A DNA stretch of 64,000 bases from contig NZ_CP023667.1 in NCBI RefSeq assembly GCF_002443155.1, positions 2,480,001 through 2,544,000 of the forward strand. Reading direction: 5' to 3'. Every line of letters begins with the position of its first letter. The stretch's first letter is position 1. The notes under the pieces are model-generated. The model ran no database searches and was not told the origin of the DNA. It worked only from the letters and a program-made list of their open reading frames with translations. The stretch is from Alcaligenes faecalis (GTDB lineage: Bacteria > Pseudomonadota > Gammaproteobacteria > Burkholderiales > Burkholderiaceae_B). This document shows, piece by piece, positions 1-9,114 of this stretch. Made by a program: the position numbers and the translations under genes.

Positions 1-2
1 AT

Positions 3-395
3 CAGGTCGCCACGTCTGGCAAAGACGCCATTGGCAAGCCTGGCGACCATGCCGGCGCACAGAAACAACTGCGTCGCCTGAGCGGTCAAAGCATCGACTT
101 TCACAGCGCTTTATGCGTGACAAATGGCCAGAAATTTCTGAGCAGCGATATTGTTACCAATTGTCGTTTTCGTGCATTGAGCGATGAGGAAATCGAGCAC
201 TATTTGCTGCAGGAAAAGCCTTATGACACCGCCGGCAGCGCCAAGGCCGAAAGCCTGGGCATTGCCTTGATGGAGTCCATGCGCTCGGACGATCCCACCG
301 CCATTATCGGCCTGCCCCTGATCGAGTTGTGCACCATGCTGCGGCACTTTGGCTTGAACCCCTTGCGCCCCAACCTTCTTACCCCTTCCGTTTAG
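3..395 (+). CDS. Maf/YceF-type nucleotide pyrophosphatase, 3' part
   Basis: C-terminal 130 residues of a Maf-family protein; the start lies before the window and base 3 is the first base of a codon. Maf proteins hydrolyse modified or non-canonical nucleoside triphosphates in the cytosol, and the YceF subgroup acts on m7GTP. Visible family landmarks are the segment LRRLSGQSIDFHSALCV, the block EKPYDTAGSAKAESLG and the C-terminal IGLPLIELCTMLRHFG. The stop (TAG, 393-395) is followed after 12 bases by the methylase gene on the same strand, so the two are probably co-transcribed. Family assignment is firm. The YceF subgroup and its substrate rest on remembered similarity. Confidence 0.9.
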   Translation, partial: QVATSGKDAIGKPGDHAGAQKQLRRLSGQSIDFHSALCVTNGQKFLSSDIVTNCRFRALSDEEIEHYLLQEKPYDTAGSAKAESLGIALMESMRSDDPTAIIGLPLIELCTMLRHFGLNPLRPNLLTPSV

Positions 396-407
396 GACCG
401 ATACGCC

Positions 408-1130
408 ATGCCCCAAGCCGCCCCCTTGCATCTGATCCCTGTAGGCTTAAGCGAGAGCCCGATCAGCGGCTGGCTGCCCGCCGACGTCAAAGCGTTGACG
501 CGTGAACTGACCATCTTTATTGCCGAGAACGCCAAAACCGCCCGGGCTTTCCTGAAACAGGTTGAGCCGGTGGTGCCTCTGCAAGAAATCACCATTCATA
601 CCTTGGACAAGCGCGGCAACAAACCTGGTGAAATGCGTGAGTGGTTGAAAGCCGCCCTGCAAGGCCAGGGGATTGGCCTGGTGTCGGAAGCAGGCTGCCC
701 CGCCGTGGCCGACCCCGGCGCCTTGGTGGTCGCCATGGCCCACGAGATGAAAATCCCCGTGCGCCCGCACGTTGGCCCCTCTTCCATTTTGCTCAGCCTG
801 ATGGCCAGCGGCCTGGACGGACAGCAATTTGTATTTCACGGTTATGCGCCCGTCGATGGCGGCGCACGCGCCAAGCAGCTCAAGCAATGGGAAAGCCAGT
901 CCCAGGCCCTGAAACAAACTCAGATCCTGATCGAAACGCCGTATCGCAACCAGGCCATGTACAGCGCCCTGCTGCAGTCCCTGAAGCCCACAACGCGCTT
1001 GTGCCTGGCTCGTGACCTGACCGGCTCGCGTGAGCTGATCCAGACCGCCACGGTAGAACAATGGCGCGAACGCCAAGCACCTGCCCTGGACAAAACCCCC
1101 TGCATTTTCCTGTTTCTGGCTGGCCGTTAA
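408..1130 (+). CDS. RsmI-like SAM-dependent methyltransferase (tetrapyrrole methylase fold)
   Basis: 240 residues. The segment SEAGCPAVADPG (about residues 94-105) matches the SAM-binding SDAGTP..DPG motif of RsmI, the enzyme that 2'-O-methylates C1402 of 16S rRNA. GPSSILLSLMASGLDGQQF (about 124-142) matches the second conserved block of that family. The protein is shorter than RsmI (about 285 residues) and lacks its usual N-terminal opening (YVVATPIGNL). It is therefore probably a diverged paralogue whose substrate is unknown, rather than RsmI itself. It sits between a Maf gene and an amidase gene; the amidase ATG follows the stop codon after one base, suggesting one transcript. Confidence 0.85.
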   Translation: MPQAAPLHLIPVGLSESPISGWLPADVKALTRELTIFIAENAKTARAFLKQVEPVVPLQEITIHTLDKRGNKPGEMREWLKAALQGQGIGLVSEAGCPAVADPGALVVAMAHEMKIPVRPHVGPSSILLSLMASGLDGQQFVFHGYAPVDGGARAKQLKQWESQSQALKQTQILIETPYRNQAMYSALLQSLKPTTRLCLARDLTGSRELIQTATVEQWRERQAPALDKTPCIFLFLAGR

Positions 1131-1131
1131 G

Positions 1132-1941
1132 ATGAAACTCCTGTCCTGCTTTACCCCCGCCTTGAAACGCGGCTTTCAGATTGGCGTGCTCAGCCTGACG
1201 GCCTTATTGGCGGCCTGTGGCAGTAGCGGCCCCTTCAAACTTGATGACAGCTATAACGCGCAGGGCCAAAACAGCCGAGTCCGCTATTTGGTCATGCACT
1301 ACACCGCAGGCGACCACGCCACCTCTTTGAAGGTGCTAACGCAGCGTGATGTCAGCGCCCATTACCTGGTCAGCGACGAGCGTCGCCCCACGGTCTACCG
1401 CCTGGTTCCAGAAGAGCGCCGCGCCTGGCACGCCGGCCTGGGTTCCTGGTACGGTTTCACAGACCTGAACACCGGCTCCATTGGCATCGAAATCGTAAAC
1501 ATGGGTCGCTTGGCAGATGGCCGCTGGGCCCCGTACACATCCGGGCAGATTGAAGCAATCAAAGCGTTGCTGAAAGACCTGGCTCAACGCCATGGCGTGT
1601 CTCCACGCAATATTATTGGCCACAGCGACGTTGCCCCACAGCGCAAGCTGGACCCCGGCCCCCATTTCCCCTGGAAGGAACTGGCTCAAGCGGGCATAGG
1701 CCGCTGGTACAAGGAATCACAGGCTCGCGCGCTGCAAGCGCAATACGCCACCCGTCCCCTGCCCTCTGCCGCTCAAACCCAGGCTCTGTTGCGAAAAGCA
1801 GGCTACGAGACTCCGGACAGCGGGACTTTCGACAAGGCGACACAAAATGTGATCGCCGCCTTCCAGATGCACTACCGCCCCGCCCGCTATGACGGCATTC
1901 TGGATGCCGAAACAGCCGCCATCCTGCAAAGTCTGGATTGA
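1132..1941 (+). CDS. amiD: N-acetylmuramoyl-L-alanine amidase, AmiD-type lipoprotein
   Basis: 269 residues, close to the E. coli AmiD length. The N-terminus is a lipoprotein signal with lipobox LAAC (lipidated Cys29), followed by S30-S31 rather than Asp, which predicts outer-membrane sorting. An Amidase_2 domain covers about residues 45-190, with candidate zinc ligands His56 (VMHYT), His164 (GHSDVAP) and Asp174, and Glu120 in the active site. A C-terminal peptidoglycan-binding repeat (about 208-268) includes LLRKAGYETPDSGTFD and VIAAFQMHYRP. The enzyme cleaves the bond between MurNAc and the stem peptide on the inner face of the outer membrane. It ends directly before a bidirectional terminator. 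Confidence 0.93.
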   Translation: MKLLSCFTPALKRGFQIGVLSLTALLAACGSSGPFKLDDSYNAQGQNSRVRYLVMHYTAGDHATSLKVLTQRDVSAHYLVSDERRPTVYRLVPEERRAWHAGLGSWYGFTDLNTGSIGIEIVNMGRLADGRWAPYTSGQIEAIKALLKDLAQRHGVSPRNIIGHSDVAPQRKLDPGPHFPWKELAQAGIGRWYKESQARALQAQYATRPLPSAAQTQALLRKAGYETPDSGTFDKATQNVIAAFQMHYRPARYDGILDAETAAILQSLD

Positions 1942-1942
1942 T

Positions 1943-1982
1943 AAAAAAACAGGTAATGGGCGAATGCTCATTACCTGTTTTT
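1943..1982. terminator. bidirectional Rho-independent terminator (amiD / msrQ)
   Basis: An A-run, the stem ACAGGTAATG pairing with CATTACCTGT, and a T-run form a hairpin that ends transcription from both sides. It lies between the convergent amidase gene (+) and msrQ (-). Confidence 0.9.
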
Positions 1983-1983
1983 C

Positions 1984-2592
1984 CTAGTGCGCTGTCTTGT
2001 TCAACGCAGGCCAGCGGCGCAAGGCCAACAAGCCTGCCAGCACCAAACCATACACATAGACCTCCACCACATCATTTTTACCAATACGAATCAGGTAAAA
2101 ATGCAAGATGGATAGCACTGCCGCCAGATAGATGGTTTGGTGCAAGCGACTCCAGCCACGCCCCAAACGTTTCTGCCAGCCATTCGTAGAGGTCAAGGTC
2201 AGCACCAATAAAATCAGCACGGCCACCACCCCGATCGTAATCAGGGGACGCTGCACCACGTCCTGCCACATGGACAGCCAATCACCCGAGCGATCCCACC
2301 AGGCCCAGGCCAGCGTGTGCAAGGCGGCATAAAAGAAACTGAACAAACCCAACATACGCCGCCAGCGCACCAACGCGGGCTGAGCCAGCAGACGCCGCAC
2401 AGGACTCAAGGCAAGCGTCAGCAATAACAGTACCAAGGCCCAAACCCCGCTGGAGCGCGTCAGGAACTCGGCGGGATTCGCGCTCAGACCATTGTTGAAA
2501 CCCAGCCACACCCAGCGCCCCAAAGGAAACAAGCCCAGCAAAAACACCAGGGGCTTGAGCCTGTCTACTTGCGCAGCCTTCCAGGTACTCAT
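1984..2592 (-). CDS. msrQ: MsrQ, haem-binding membrane subunit of the MsrPQ methionine-sulfoxide reductase
   Basis: 202 residues with about six hydrophobic segments, typical of the YedZ/MsrQ ferric-reductase-like family. Conserved His residues in membrane segments (AALHTLAWAW near residue 113; SRLHQTIYLAAVLSILHFYL near 150-170) are the expected haem ligands. It passes electrons from the respiratory chain or flavin to MsrP in the periplasm. Its ATG shares one base with the msrP stop codon (TAATG at 2594-2590), so the two are translationally coupled. The gene ends at the bidirectional terminator shared with the amidase gene. Confidence 0.95.
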   Translation of the reverse strand: MSTWKAAQVDRLKPLVFLLGLFPLGRWVWLGFNNGLSANPAEFLTRSSGVWALVLLLLTLALSPVRRLLAQPALVRWRRMLGLFSFFYAALHTLAWAWWDRSGDWLSMWQDVVQRPLITIGVVAVLILLVLTLTSTNGWQKRLGRGWSRLHQTIYLAAVLSILHFYLIRIGKNDVVEVYVYGLVLAGLLALRRWPALNKTAH

Positions 2593-3551
2593 TAGTAATT
2601 ACGCCTTAAATCCATATCGGCATACAAGCCAGCCACATCTTCCGCATAGCCGTTAAAAGGCAAGGTCGGCTTTTTGGTGGCGAAAAACCCCGACCCGATG
2701 ACACGTTCAGTCGCCTGACTCCATCGGGGATGAGGCACTTCAGGGTTCACATTGGCGTAAAAACCATATTCATGGGGGGCTACCTTCATCCAGCTGGACT
2801 CGGGCATGGTATCCGTCAAGGTAATGCGCACCAAGGACTTGGCCGACTTGAAACCATACTTCCACGGCACGATCAGCCGCACGGGCGCGCCATTCTGAAC
2901 AGGCAGCCTTTTCCCGTACAGGCCGGTAGCCAGCAAGGTCAAAGGGTGCATGGCCTCATCCAGTCGCAGCGCCTCGACATAAGGCCAGTTCAGAATACGA
3001 GAGCGCAGGCCCGGCATGGTTTCCGGGTCTGCCGCCGTTTCAAATCGGACAAAGCGCGCCGAGCCCTGAGGCTCGGCCTGTTTCAACAAGGCAGACAAGG
3101 AATACCCCACCCAAGGCACCACCATGGACCAGGCTTCCACACAACGCAGACGGTAAATCCGCTCTTCCAAGGGGGCCAGCTTCAATATCTGGTCCATATC
3201 CAGGGTCAAGGGCTTGTGCACCAGACCGTCGATCTGCAAGGTCCAGGGTTCAGTCTTGAATTGCCCCGAATGACGGGCAGGATCTTCCTTGCCCGTGCCA
3301 AATTCGTAGAAATTATTGTAGGAAGTGATGTCGGACTCGCTGGTGGGCGTATCGTCCAGCTTCCAGCGCTGGGAAGGCGTGAATGGCAAGGCCTGCCCCA
3401 CCGGGACCGCTTGCGCCGGGCCAGGCAAGCTGGCCGCCAAAGCCAAAGCCCCCGGAGCCTGTAACAGCAGACGACGGCGAGCCCGCCAGACCGACTCATC
3501 GGTAATTTCAGAGGGACGTATGGGCTGCGAGCGTGATTTGAACATCTCCAT
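2592..3551 (-). CDS. msrP: MsrP, periplasmic molybdopterin methionine-sulfoxide reductase catalytic subunit
   Basis: 319 residues. A long N-terminus carries a twin-arginine signal (RARRRLLLQ near residues 23-31, then a hydrophobic stretch ending GPAQA), so it is probably exported folded with its cofactor. Cys137 ([10 protein letters not shown]) is the expected molybdenum ligand of the sulfite-oxidase fold. The VAP-like region [19 protein letters not shown] and the [11 protein letters not shown] motif near the C-terminus are typical of YedY/MsrP. It reduces oxidised methionine in periplasmic proteins, with MsrQ as electron donor. It is third in a probable rluC-HAD-msrP-msrQ transcript, 48 bases after the HAD gene. 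Confidence 0.95.
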   Translation of the reverse strand: MEMFKSRSQPIRPSEITDESVWRARRRLLLQAPGALALAASLPGPAQAVPVGQALPFTPSQRWKLDDTPTSESDITSYNNFYEFGTGKEDPARHSGQFKTEPWTLQIDGLVHKPLTLDMDQILKLAPLEERIYRLRCVEAWSMVVPWVGYSLSALLKQAEPQGSARFVRFETAADPETMPGLRSRILNWPYVEALRLDEAMHPLTLLATGLYGKRLPVQNGAPVRLIVPWKYGFKSAKSLVRITLTDTMPESSWMKVAPHEYGFYANVNPEVPHPRWSQATERVIGSGFFATKKPTLPFNGYAEDVAGLYADMDLRRNY

Positions 3552-3599
3552 CTCCTGAACCTGTCTGGCAAGATGGCCGTCAAACCCGCTTGCCGCTTA

Positions 3600-4253
3600 T
3601 TAAATACGTGCCAATACCCAATCGCGCATTTGCGCCACATTATCAACCATGACCGTGGGCTCTGCCTTGGCCAGGGTTTGAGGATCATGCGCGCCGTACG
3701 TGACAGCGACACTATCCATGCCCGCGTTGGCCGCCATATGAATATCGTGCACGGTATCGCCCACCATCAAGACCTGCTCGGGCTCCAGCATCAACTCAGC
3801 CAGCAATTGATGCAGCATTTCCGGGTCCGGCTTGCTGCGGGTTTCATCCGCGCAACGGGTGGCATCAAAAAAAGTGCTGAGATTGACTTGCTGCAGCACC
3901 CTATCCAAACCTTGACGACTTTTTCCCGTTGCCACTCCTAAGGCAATCTGGCGGCCACGAAGTTCACCCATGAAAGGCAAAATTCCATCAAACAGCTTGA
4001 TATGCGGGTCACGCTGCATAAAGTGATAACGATAACGCTCCAGAAACAGCGGCATCTGCTCGGCGGTCAGATCCGGCACCGCGCGATATAAGGCGCTTTC
4101 CAGCGACAAACCGATCACCCAGCTGGCTTGCTGAATCGAAGGCACAGGCAATTCCAGATCCGCACTGGCCAACTGAATAGAACTGGCAATTGAGTACGTC
4201 GAATCCATCACTGTGCCGTCCCAATCAAACAGAACGGCGGCATAACGCGTCAT
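3600..4253 (-). CDS. HAD-IA family hydrolase, phosphoglycolate-phosphatase-like
   Basis: 217 residues. HAD motif I is FDWDGTVMDS, with nucleophile Asp10 and acid/base Asp12. Motif II is VATGKS near residue 109, motif III a Lys in SKPDPEMLHQ, and motif IV GDTVHDIHMAANAG. A helical cap domain lies between motifs I and II. The architecture is that of Gph/PpaX-type small-molecule phosphatases, but the substrate cannot be read from the sequence. Only two bases separate it from the rluC stop codon, so both are probably on one mRNA, an arrangement I also remember from Bordetella. Confidence 0.9.
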   Translation of the reverse strand: MTRYAAVLFDWDGTVMDSTYSIASSIQLASADLELPVPSIQQASWVIGLSLESALYRAVPDLTAEQMPLFLERYRYHFMQRDPHIKLFDGILPFMGELRGRQIALGVATGKSRQGLDRVLQQVNLSTFFDATRCADETRSKPDPEMLHQLLAELMLEPEQVLMVGDTVHDIHMAANAGMDSVAVTYGAHDPQTLAKAEPTVMVDNVAQMRDWVLARI

Positions 4254-4255
4254 AA

Positions 4256-5218
4256 CTACTTCTCCAAACGCTCAAGAAGGATCTGACAGGCAGCCGGCAA
4301 GGCGGCCTCCAGAACCAGAGGCTGTCCGGTGACAGGGTGATTGAACTCCAGGCGCCCCGAATGCAGGAACATGCGCTTGAAGCCCTGGCGGGCGAACTGA
4401 TCACGAATGGCATCATCGCCATACTTGTCGTCGCCCACAATCGGAAAGCCCGAATGGGCCAAATGAACCCGAATCTGGTGGGTGCGGCCGGTTTTCAGCT
4501 CTGCCTGCACCAAGGTAAAGCGACCAAAGCGACGCTGCATGGTGATGATGGTATGCGCAGGCTTGCCAGCCGGGTCAACCTTGACACGTCGCTCGCCGCT
4601 TTCGGTCAGCCAGCGCAGCAAGGGAAAACGGATGTGCTGACGGTCGTTTACCCAATCGCCCTGCACCAGCGCCCAGTAAAACTTGCGGGCACGGATTTCA
4701 CGGAACATATCGTGCAAGCCGACCAAAGCCGCACGACGTTTGGCAATAATCAGCAAACCGGAGGTATCACGATCCAGACGGTGGGCCAGTTCCAGAAAGG
4801 ATTCCTGAGGCCGCGCGGCGCGCAACTGTTCGATGACACCAAAGGACACGCCACTGCCGCCGTGCACAGCAACACCTGCGGGCTTGTCGATCACCATCAT
4901 GTGTTCGTCCTCGAACACTACCGGGAAAACGGCAGCGGGGACGGGACGGGCTTGCTCGGGCTCAGGCAGACGCAGAGGAGGAATTCGCACCATATCGCCA
5001 TCTTGCAAACGATAGTCGCTGCTGATACGGCCTTTGTTCACGCGCACCTGACCGCCGCGGATCGCTTTGTAAATGTGGCTTTTTGGCACCCCTTTACATT
5101 CGCGTAACAAAAAATTATCTATACGCTGACCCGCCCGCGTTTCATCAATGCGCAGTATTCGCACTTGAGGGGCTGATCTTTGTGATTCATGAGGTTTGCA
5201 CATAACAAAAAGGGGCAT
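4256..5218 (-). CDS. rluC: RluC, 23S rRNA pseudouridine synthase (positions 955, 2504, 2580)
   Basis: 320 residues. The N-terminal S4 RNA-binding domain (about residues 30-85: QRIDNFLLRECKGVPKSHIY) precedes a catalytic domain with HRLDRDTSGLLI, in which Asp149 is the nucleophile. The late motif GRTHQIRVH is also present. It isomerises three uridines of the peptidyl-transferase region. Back-to-back placement with rne is the same as in E. coli. The ATG at 5218 overlaps the -10 box of the divergent rne promoter and has no clear ribosome-binding site; ATG at 5203 is an alternative start. It leads the rluC-HAD-msrPQ gene run. Confidence 0.94.
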   Translation of the reverse strand: MPLFVMCKPHESQRSAPQVRILRIDETRAGQRIDNFLLRECKGVPKSHIYKAIRGGQVRVNKGRISSDYRLQDGDMVRIPPLRLPEPEQARPVPAAVFPVVFEDEHMMVIDKPAGVAVHGGSGVSFGVIEQLRAARPQESFLELAHRLDRDTSGLLIIAKRRAALVGLHDMFREIRARKFYWALVQGDWVNDRQHIRFPLLRWLTESGERRVKVDPAGKPAHTIITMQRRFGRFTLVQAELKTGRTHQIRVHLAHSGFPIVGDDKYGDDAIRDQFARQGFKRMFLHSGRLEFNHPVTGQPLVLEAALPAACQILLERLEK

Positions 5219-5223
5219 ATAAT
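5195..5223 (+). promoter_or_regulatory. candidate sigma-70 promoter of rne
   Basis: TTTGCA (5195-5200), a 17-base spacer and a perfect TATAAT (5218-5223) point towards rne and predict transcription starting near 5230. The promoter overlaps the first codons of rluC, so the two divergent genes share regulatory space. This is a sequence match only. Confidence 0.55.
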
Positions 5224-5229
5224 CGCTTC

Positions 5230-5705
5230 AGCCTATGGAAGCTGAGACTGGGTCCAGCGTAGAGATGCAAAGGGTGCGTCTCCGTTGGATGACCAAGGAC
5301 TGATAATTGTATCCTTGAGTTCCAGCTTCCGGGTCATAAGGTCGCCGGGGTGAGTCCGAAATAGCGAAAGTCGTGTGGCAAGAAGGCCCGCTTTCCAAGA
5401 GATGTTTTCCTCCCGCGTGCGGCGCTGAATTCCTGCACAGATTGTCCCGCTCTTTTGCACCAGCCGCATGATTTATGCGACTGCCGTTCCCCAGCAATTT
5501 TATATTCGTCAAACACACATCGTGACTCTGACCCCCCTGCTGATTGAACTTCGCGCTTTGGCGCGATTCGTGCCTCCCAGACTATAAGCCGGTAGGCCGA
5601 TATTGCCTGCCTGCTCCAAACTGATGCAGCTATAGCGCTACACACCTGTGACCCGCGGTCGTGCGCCGATATTTCGGTGCTCCATGACAACGGAGATCCA
5701 CACTC
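5230..5705 (+). promoter_or_regulatory. long structured 5' leader of rne
   Basis: About 475 bases without a credible gene lie between the promoter and the rne ATG. GGAAGCTG (5237-5244) pairs perfectly with CAGCTTCC (5323-5330) and closes a domain with two inner hairpins: GAGATGC/GCGTCTC (5262-5282) and CAAGGA/TCCTTG (5294-5317). Further hairpins are TCGCGC-TTTG-GCGCGA (5551-5566) and GCGCCGA/TCGGTGC (5663-5680). The last ends about 10 bases before the GGAG ribosome-binding site at 5692-5695. In E. coli the 361-nt rne leader lets RNase E destabilise its own mRNA. The same role here is an inference. Confidence 0.6.
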
Positions 5706-8700
5706 ATGAAACGCATGTTGTTCAATGCGACGCATCAAGAAGAACTACGCGTCGCCATTGTCGACGGTCAAAAACTGATTGACCTCGACATCGAAACAGC
5801 CGGGCGCGAACAGCGCAAAGGCAATATCTACAAAGGGGTCATCACCCGCATCGAACCCGGCCTGGAAGCCTGCTTCGTCAGCTACGGTGAAGAGCGTCAC
5901 GGCTTTCTGCCTTTCAAGGAAGTGGCTCGCAGCTACTTCAAGGAAGGGGTTGATGTACGCAGCGCCCGCATTCAGGATGCCCTGGTTGAAGGCCAGGAAC
6001 TGATTATCCAGGTTGAAAAAGAAGAGCGTGGCAACAAGGGCGCCGCCCTGACCACCTTCATTTCCCTGGCAGGCCGCTATCTGGTCCTGATGCCCAACAA
6101 CCCCCGTGGGGGTGGCGTATCGCGCCGCGTTGAAGGCGAAGACCGCCAGGAACTGCGCGAAGCCATGGACCAGCTGGACATTCCGCAGGGCATGAGCATC
6201 ATCGCCCGCACCGCAGGCATCGGCCGCAGCGTCGAAGAACTGCAGTGGGACCTGAACTACCTGATGCAGCTGTGGACCGCCATTGATGGCGCGGCCCGCG
6301 ACAATGCTGCCCCTATCCTGATTTATCTGGAATCCAGCCTGGTTATCCGGGCCATCCGCGATTACTTCTCGCCCGATATTGGCGAGATCCTGATCGACAC
6401 GGACGAAATTCACGAGCAGGCCGCCGCTTTCATGAGCGTGGTCATGCCCGACAATCTGCATCGCGTGAAGATGTACCGCGATGACATCCCCCTGTTCTCG
6501 CGCTTTCAGATCGAACACCAGATCGAAACCGCCTACTCGCGTACCGTGCAATTGCCTTCGGGCGGTGCTGTCGTTATCGACCACACCGAAGCTCTGGTTG
6601 CTATCGACGTGAACTCGGCCCGCTCCACGCGTGGTGCCGACATTGAAGAAACCGCCCTGCGCACCAACCAGGAAGCCGCCGACGAAGTGGCCCGCCAGTT
6701 GCGTCTGCGTGACTTGGGTGGCCTGATTGTTATCGACTTCATCGATATGGAAGACAGCAAGAACCAGCGTGCTGTCGAACAACGCCTGCGTGATGCCCTG
6801 CACCTGGACCGCGCCCGCGTCCAGATGGGCAAGATCTCGCGCTTTGGTCTGATGGAACTGTCCCGTCAACGCCTGCGCCCTGCCCTGAACGAAGGCTCCC
6901 ACATCACTTGCCCACGATGCACCGGCACTGGCGTGATTCGCGATGCCGAATCCAGCGCCCTGCACGTACTGCGTCTGCTGCAAGAAGAAGCCATGAAAGA
7001 AGGCACTGCCGCCCTGCACGCTCAAGTGCCGGTGGATGTGGCTACCTTCCTGCTGAACGAAAAACGCGCCGACATCACCAAGATCGAATCGCGCCTGAAC
7101 ATTGCCCTGATCCTGATTCCCAACAAGAATCTGGAAACTCCGCACCACATCATCGAGCGCCTGCGCCACGACGATCCTCGTCTGGACGAACTGCGCAGCA
7201 GCTACGAGCTGGTTCAGCAACCTGAACAGCAAGACAGCCTGGTGCCGCACCGCAGCCACGAAATCAAGCCTCGTCCAGAAGCCCTGGTCAAGAGCACCAC
7301 ACCGGCCCAGCCTGCCCCCATGAGCAAGCCTGCCGCTGCGGCCGCCGCCAGCGCCGCTGCCAGCGACAACAAGCCCGGCCTGCTCAAGCGTTTGCTGAAC
7401 TGGTTGTCCGGCGCACCGGCCGAGCCCGTTGCCGAAACCACCAAAACCGAAGGCAGCAAATCCTCCTCCGGTCGCCGCCAGGGCCGCCCAGGCCAATCCA
7501 ACGGTGGCCGTGGTCAAGGTGGACGGGGCCGTCGCCAGTCCAACCGCCCGGAAGCCGCCCAGGAAGAGAAAGCCAGCCCGGAAAGCACCGGCGGTAATAC
7601 GCGCGGTCGCCGCCGCAACGCCTCGGCCGGTAACGAATCCGCTCTGGAAACCGCACAAAGCCCCAGCGCCAATGCAACGCCCGCCACGGCCGACGAAGGC
7701 AGCAGCAACAGCCGCAATCCACGCAACCGTCGTGGCCGTGGCCGTCAACGCCGTGAAGAAGGCAGCGCAGAAAATGTCGAGCTGAACAAAGACGTCAATA
7801 GCACAGAAGCTCAGCCAGAACAGGCTGCTGCCGCTGTTGCCGGCGTCGCCGCAGCCGCTGCCGTAGCCGCCACCAAGCAAGAAGCGCAAAATCGCGCCGA
7901 ACAGCTGGCTGAGGCCGACAGCACTGATACCAGCGACAACTCGGATGCCGAAACCGACGAAAACAGCGAGAACGGCGCTCTGGATCCAGAACGCAAACGT
8001 CGCCGTCGTCGTAGCCGTCGTGGTCGTCGCAACACGGACGCCAACGCCGTAGCCGAGAACGAAGAGAACAACGAAGAAGGCAATACCAACGCCTACGTTG
8101 CTCACGAAACGCCTAGCTTCAACCCCGCGGCCTTGGATGCCCAGGAACAAGCCGCTGCCCAAACCGCAGCAGCCGAGCCTGAACAGCCCAAAGCAGCCGT
8201 AGAGGCACCAGCAGCCCAAGAGGCCACTCCTGTCGCCGTAGAGGTCGCTCAGGAAGCTCCAGCCGCTACCGAAGCTGCCCAACAAGCTGAAGAAGTCGCC
8301 ACGACCCAAGCAGTTGCCGTTGAAACCGCTCCAGCCCAGGAAGAAGTAGCCGCTCCAGCCGTTCAGGCCGAAGCTGCTCCAGAAGCTCCTGCCGCAGAAG
8401 AAACCGTTGCTCCTGTACAAACAGAAGCCGCTGCCGAACCTGCAAAAGCAGAAGTCGTTGAAGCTCAAGCTGAAGCCCCAGCCGTTGAAACTGCTCCAGT
8501 GAAAACTGCAGCTGTCGAAACCGCGGCTGCCCAGGAAGAAACAGCTCCAGCCGCCGAAGTTGCTCCAGAAGCTCCTGCAGCCGAAGAAGCCGTTGCTCCT
8601 GCACAAGCAGAAGCCGCTGCCGAACCAGTCAAAGCCGAAGCCGTAGAAGCGCAAGCCGAAGCCGTAGAAACCGTTGCTACTCCTGCAGAAGCTCAGCCCG

Positions 8701-8993
8701 CAGCTGAAGCCCCAGCCATTGAAGCCACTCCAGTGGAAACCGCAGCCGTAGAGACTCGCGTAGAGACTCAAGCCGCTGCTGCACAAGCTCCTGCTACTGA
8801 ACAAGCACAGAAGCCTGCTGCTGCTCCTCTGGAAGCCGTGCTGAACGCCGCAGGCATCGAACTGGTAGAAACCGCTCGCTCGGCAACACAGGACGACTAC
8901 CAGCCTGCACCAGTGCGCCTGGGTCGCCCACGCAAGCAACGTGCTGCAGAAACCGAGAACAGCGAACCGCTGCAACAGGTCGAAACGCAGTAA
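5706..8993 (+). CDS. rne: RNase E, endoribonuclease and degradosome scaffold
   Basis: 1095 residues. The N-terminal half has the S1 domain, the catalytic Asp301 (VAIDVNSA) and Asp344 ([10 protein letters not shown]), and the zinc-link CPRC at Cys402/Cys405. Each is shifted by two from E. coli D303, D346, C404 and C407. An amphipathic stretch [12 protein letters not shown] (558-569) lies where the membrane-targeting helix is found. The C-terminal half is low-complexity: Arg/Gly-rich RNA-binding patches ([12 protein letters not shown], 764-775), then an Ala/Glu/Pro tail with a 65-residue tandem duplication (878-942 and 943 onward). It initiates mRNA decay and processes rRNA and tRNA precursors. 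The start is supported by GGAG 10 bases upstream. Confidence 0.97.
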   Translation: MKRMLFNATHQEELRVAIVDGQKLIDLDIETAGREQRKGNIYKGVITRIEPGLEACFVSYGEERHGFLPFKEVARSYFKEGVDVRSARIQDALVEGQELIIQVEKEERGNKGAALTTFISLAGRYLVLMPNNPRGGGVSRRVEGEDRQELREAMDQLDIPQGMSIIARTAGIGRSVEELQWDLNYLMQLWTAIDGAARDNAAPILIYLESSLVIRAIRDYFSPDIGEILIDTDEIHEQAAAFMSVVMPDNLHRVKMYRDDIPLFSRFQIEHQIETAYSRTVQLPSGGAVVIDHTEALVAIDVNSARSTRGADIEETALRTNQEAADEVARQLRLRDLGGLIVIDFIDMEDSKNQRAVEQRLRDALHLDRARVQMGKISRFGLMELSRQRLRPALNEGSHITCPRCTGTGVIRDAESSALHVLRLLQEEAMKEGTAALHAQVPVDVATFLLNEKRADITKIESRLNIALILIPNKNLETPHHIIERLRHDDPRLDELRSSYELVQQPEQQDSLVPHRSHEIKPRPEALVKSTTPAQPAPMSKPAAAAAASAAASDNKPGLLKRLLNWLSGAPAEPVAETTKTEGSKSSSGRRQGRPGQSNGGRGQGGRGRRQSNRPEAAQEEKASPESTGGNTRGRRRNASAGNESALETAQSPSANATPATADEGSSNSRNPRNRRGRGRQRREEGSAENVELNKDVNSTEAQPEQAAAAVAGVAAAAAVAATKQEAQNRAEQLAEADSTDTSDNSDAETDENSENGALDPERKRRRRRSRRGRRNTDANAVAENEENNEEGNTNAYVAHETPSFNPAALDAQEQAAAQTAAAEPEQPKAAVEAPAAQEATPVAVEVAQEAPAATEAAQQAEEVATTQAVAVETAPAQEEVAAPAVQAEAAPEAPAAEETVAPVQTEAAAEPAKAEVVEAQAEAPAVETAPVKTAAVETAAAQEETAPAAEVAPEAPAAEEAVAPAQAEAAAEPVKAEAVEAQAEAVETVATPAEAQPAAEAPAIEATPVETAAVETRVETQAAAAQAPATEQAQKPAAAPLEAVLNAAGIELVETARSATQDDYQPAPVRLGRPRKQRAAETENSEPLQQVETQ
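8337..8690 (+). repeat. tandem duplication inside the rne tail
   Basis: Two copies of a unit of about 195 bases (8337-8531 and 8532 to about 8690) encode nearly the same Ala/Glu/Pro-rich segment. Each begins with Gln-Glu-Glu and contains APEAPAAEE, then VAP, then a run ending EAQAEA. The reading frame is kept across both copies. Confidence 0.8.
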
Positions 8994-9007
8994 ACAGCTA
9001 GACTAAA

Positions 9008-9037
9008 AACGCCGCCCCAAAGGGCGGCGTTTTTTTG
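9008..9037 (+). terminator. Rho-independent terminator of rne
   Basis: The stem ACGCCGCCC pairs with GGGCGGCGT around a CAAA loop and is followed by a run of T. It starts about 15 bases after the rne stop codon. Confidence 0.93.
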
Positions 9038-9114
9038 CCTCTCGTATCCGTAAAGAGCAGCCATCTGGGCTCCTTCTCCGTCTCCTTCTCCTTGAGCCCT
9101 CTGCGATATTCCTT

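Noticed and set aside
5228..5518. Small open frames on the minus strand in the rne leader
   Set aside because: No recognisable protein and no ribosome-binding site; the region is better explained as the untranslated rne leader.
5745..8975. Open frame of 1076 codons on the minus strand opposite rne
   Set aside because: It mirrors rne codon for codon. The forward frame has all RNase E motifs, and the reverse product is only a Phe/Gly/Ser-rich shadow caused by Ala/Glu-rich codons.
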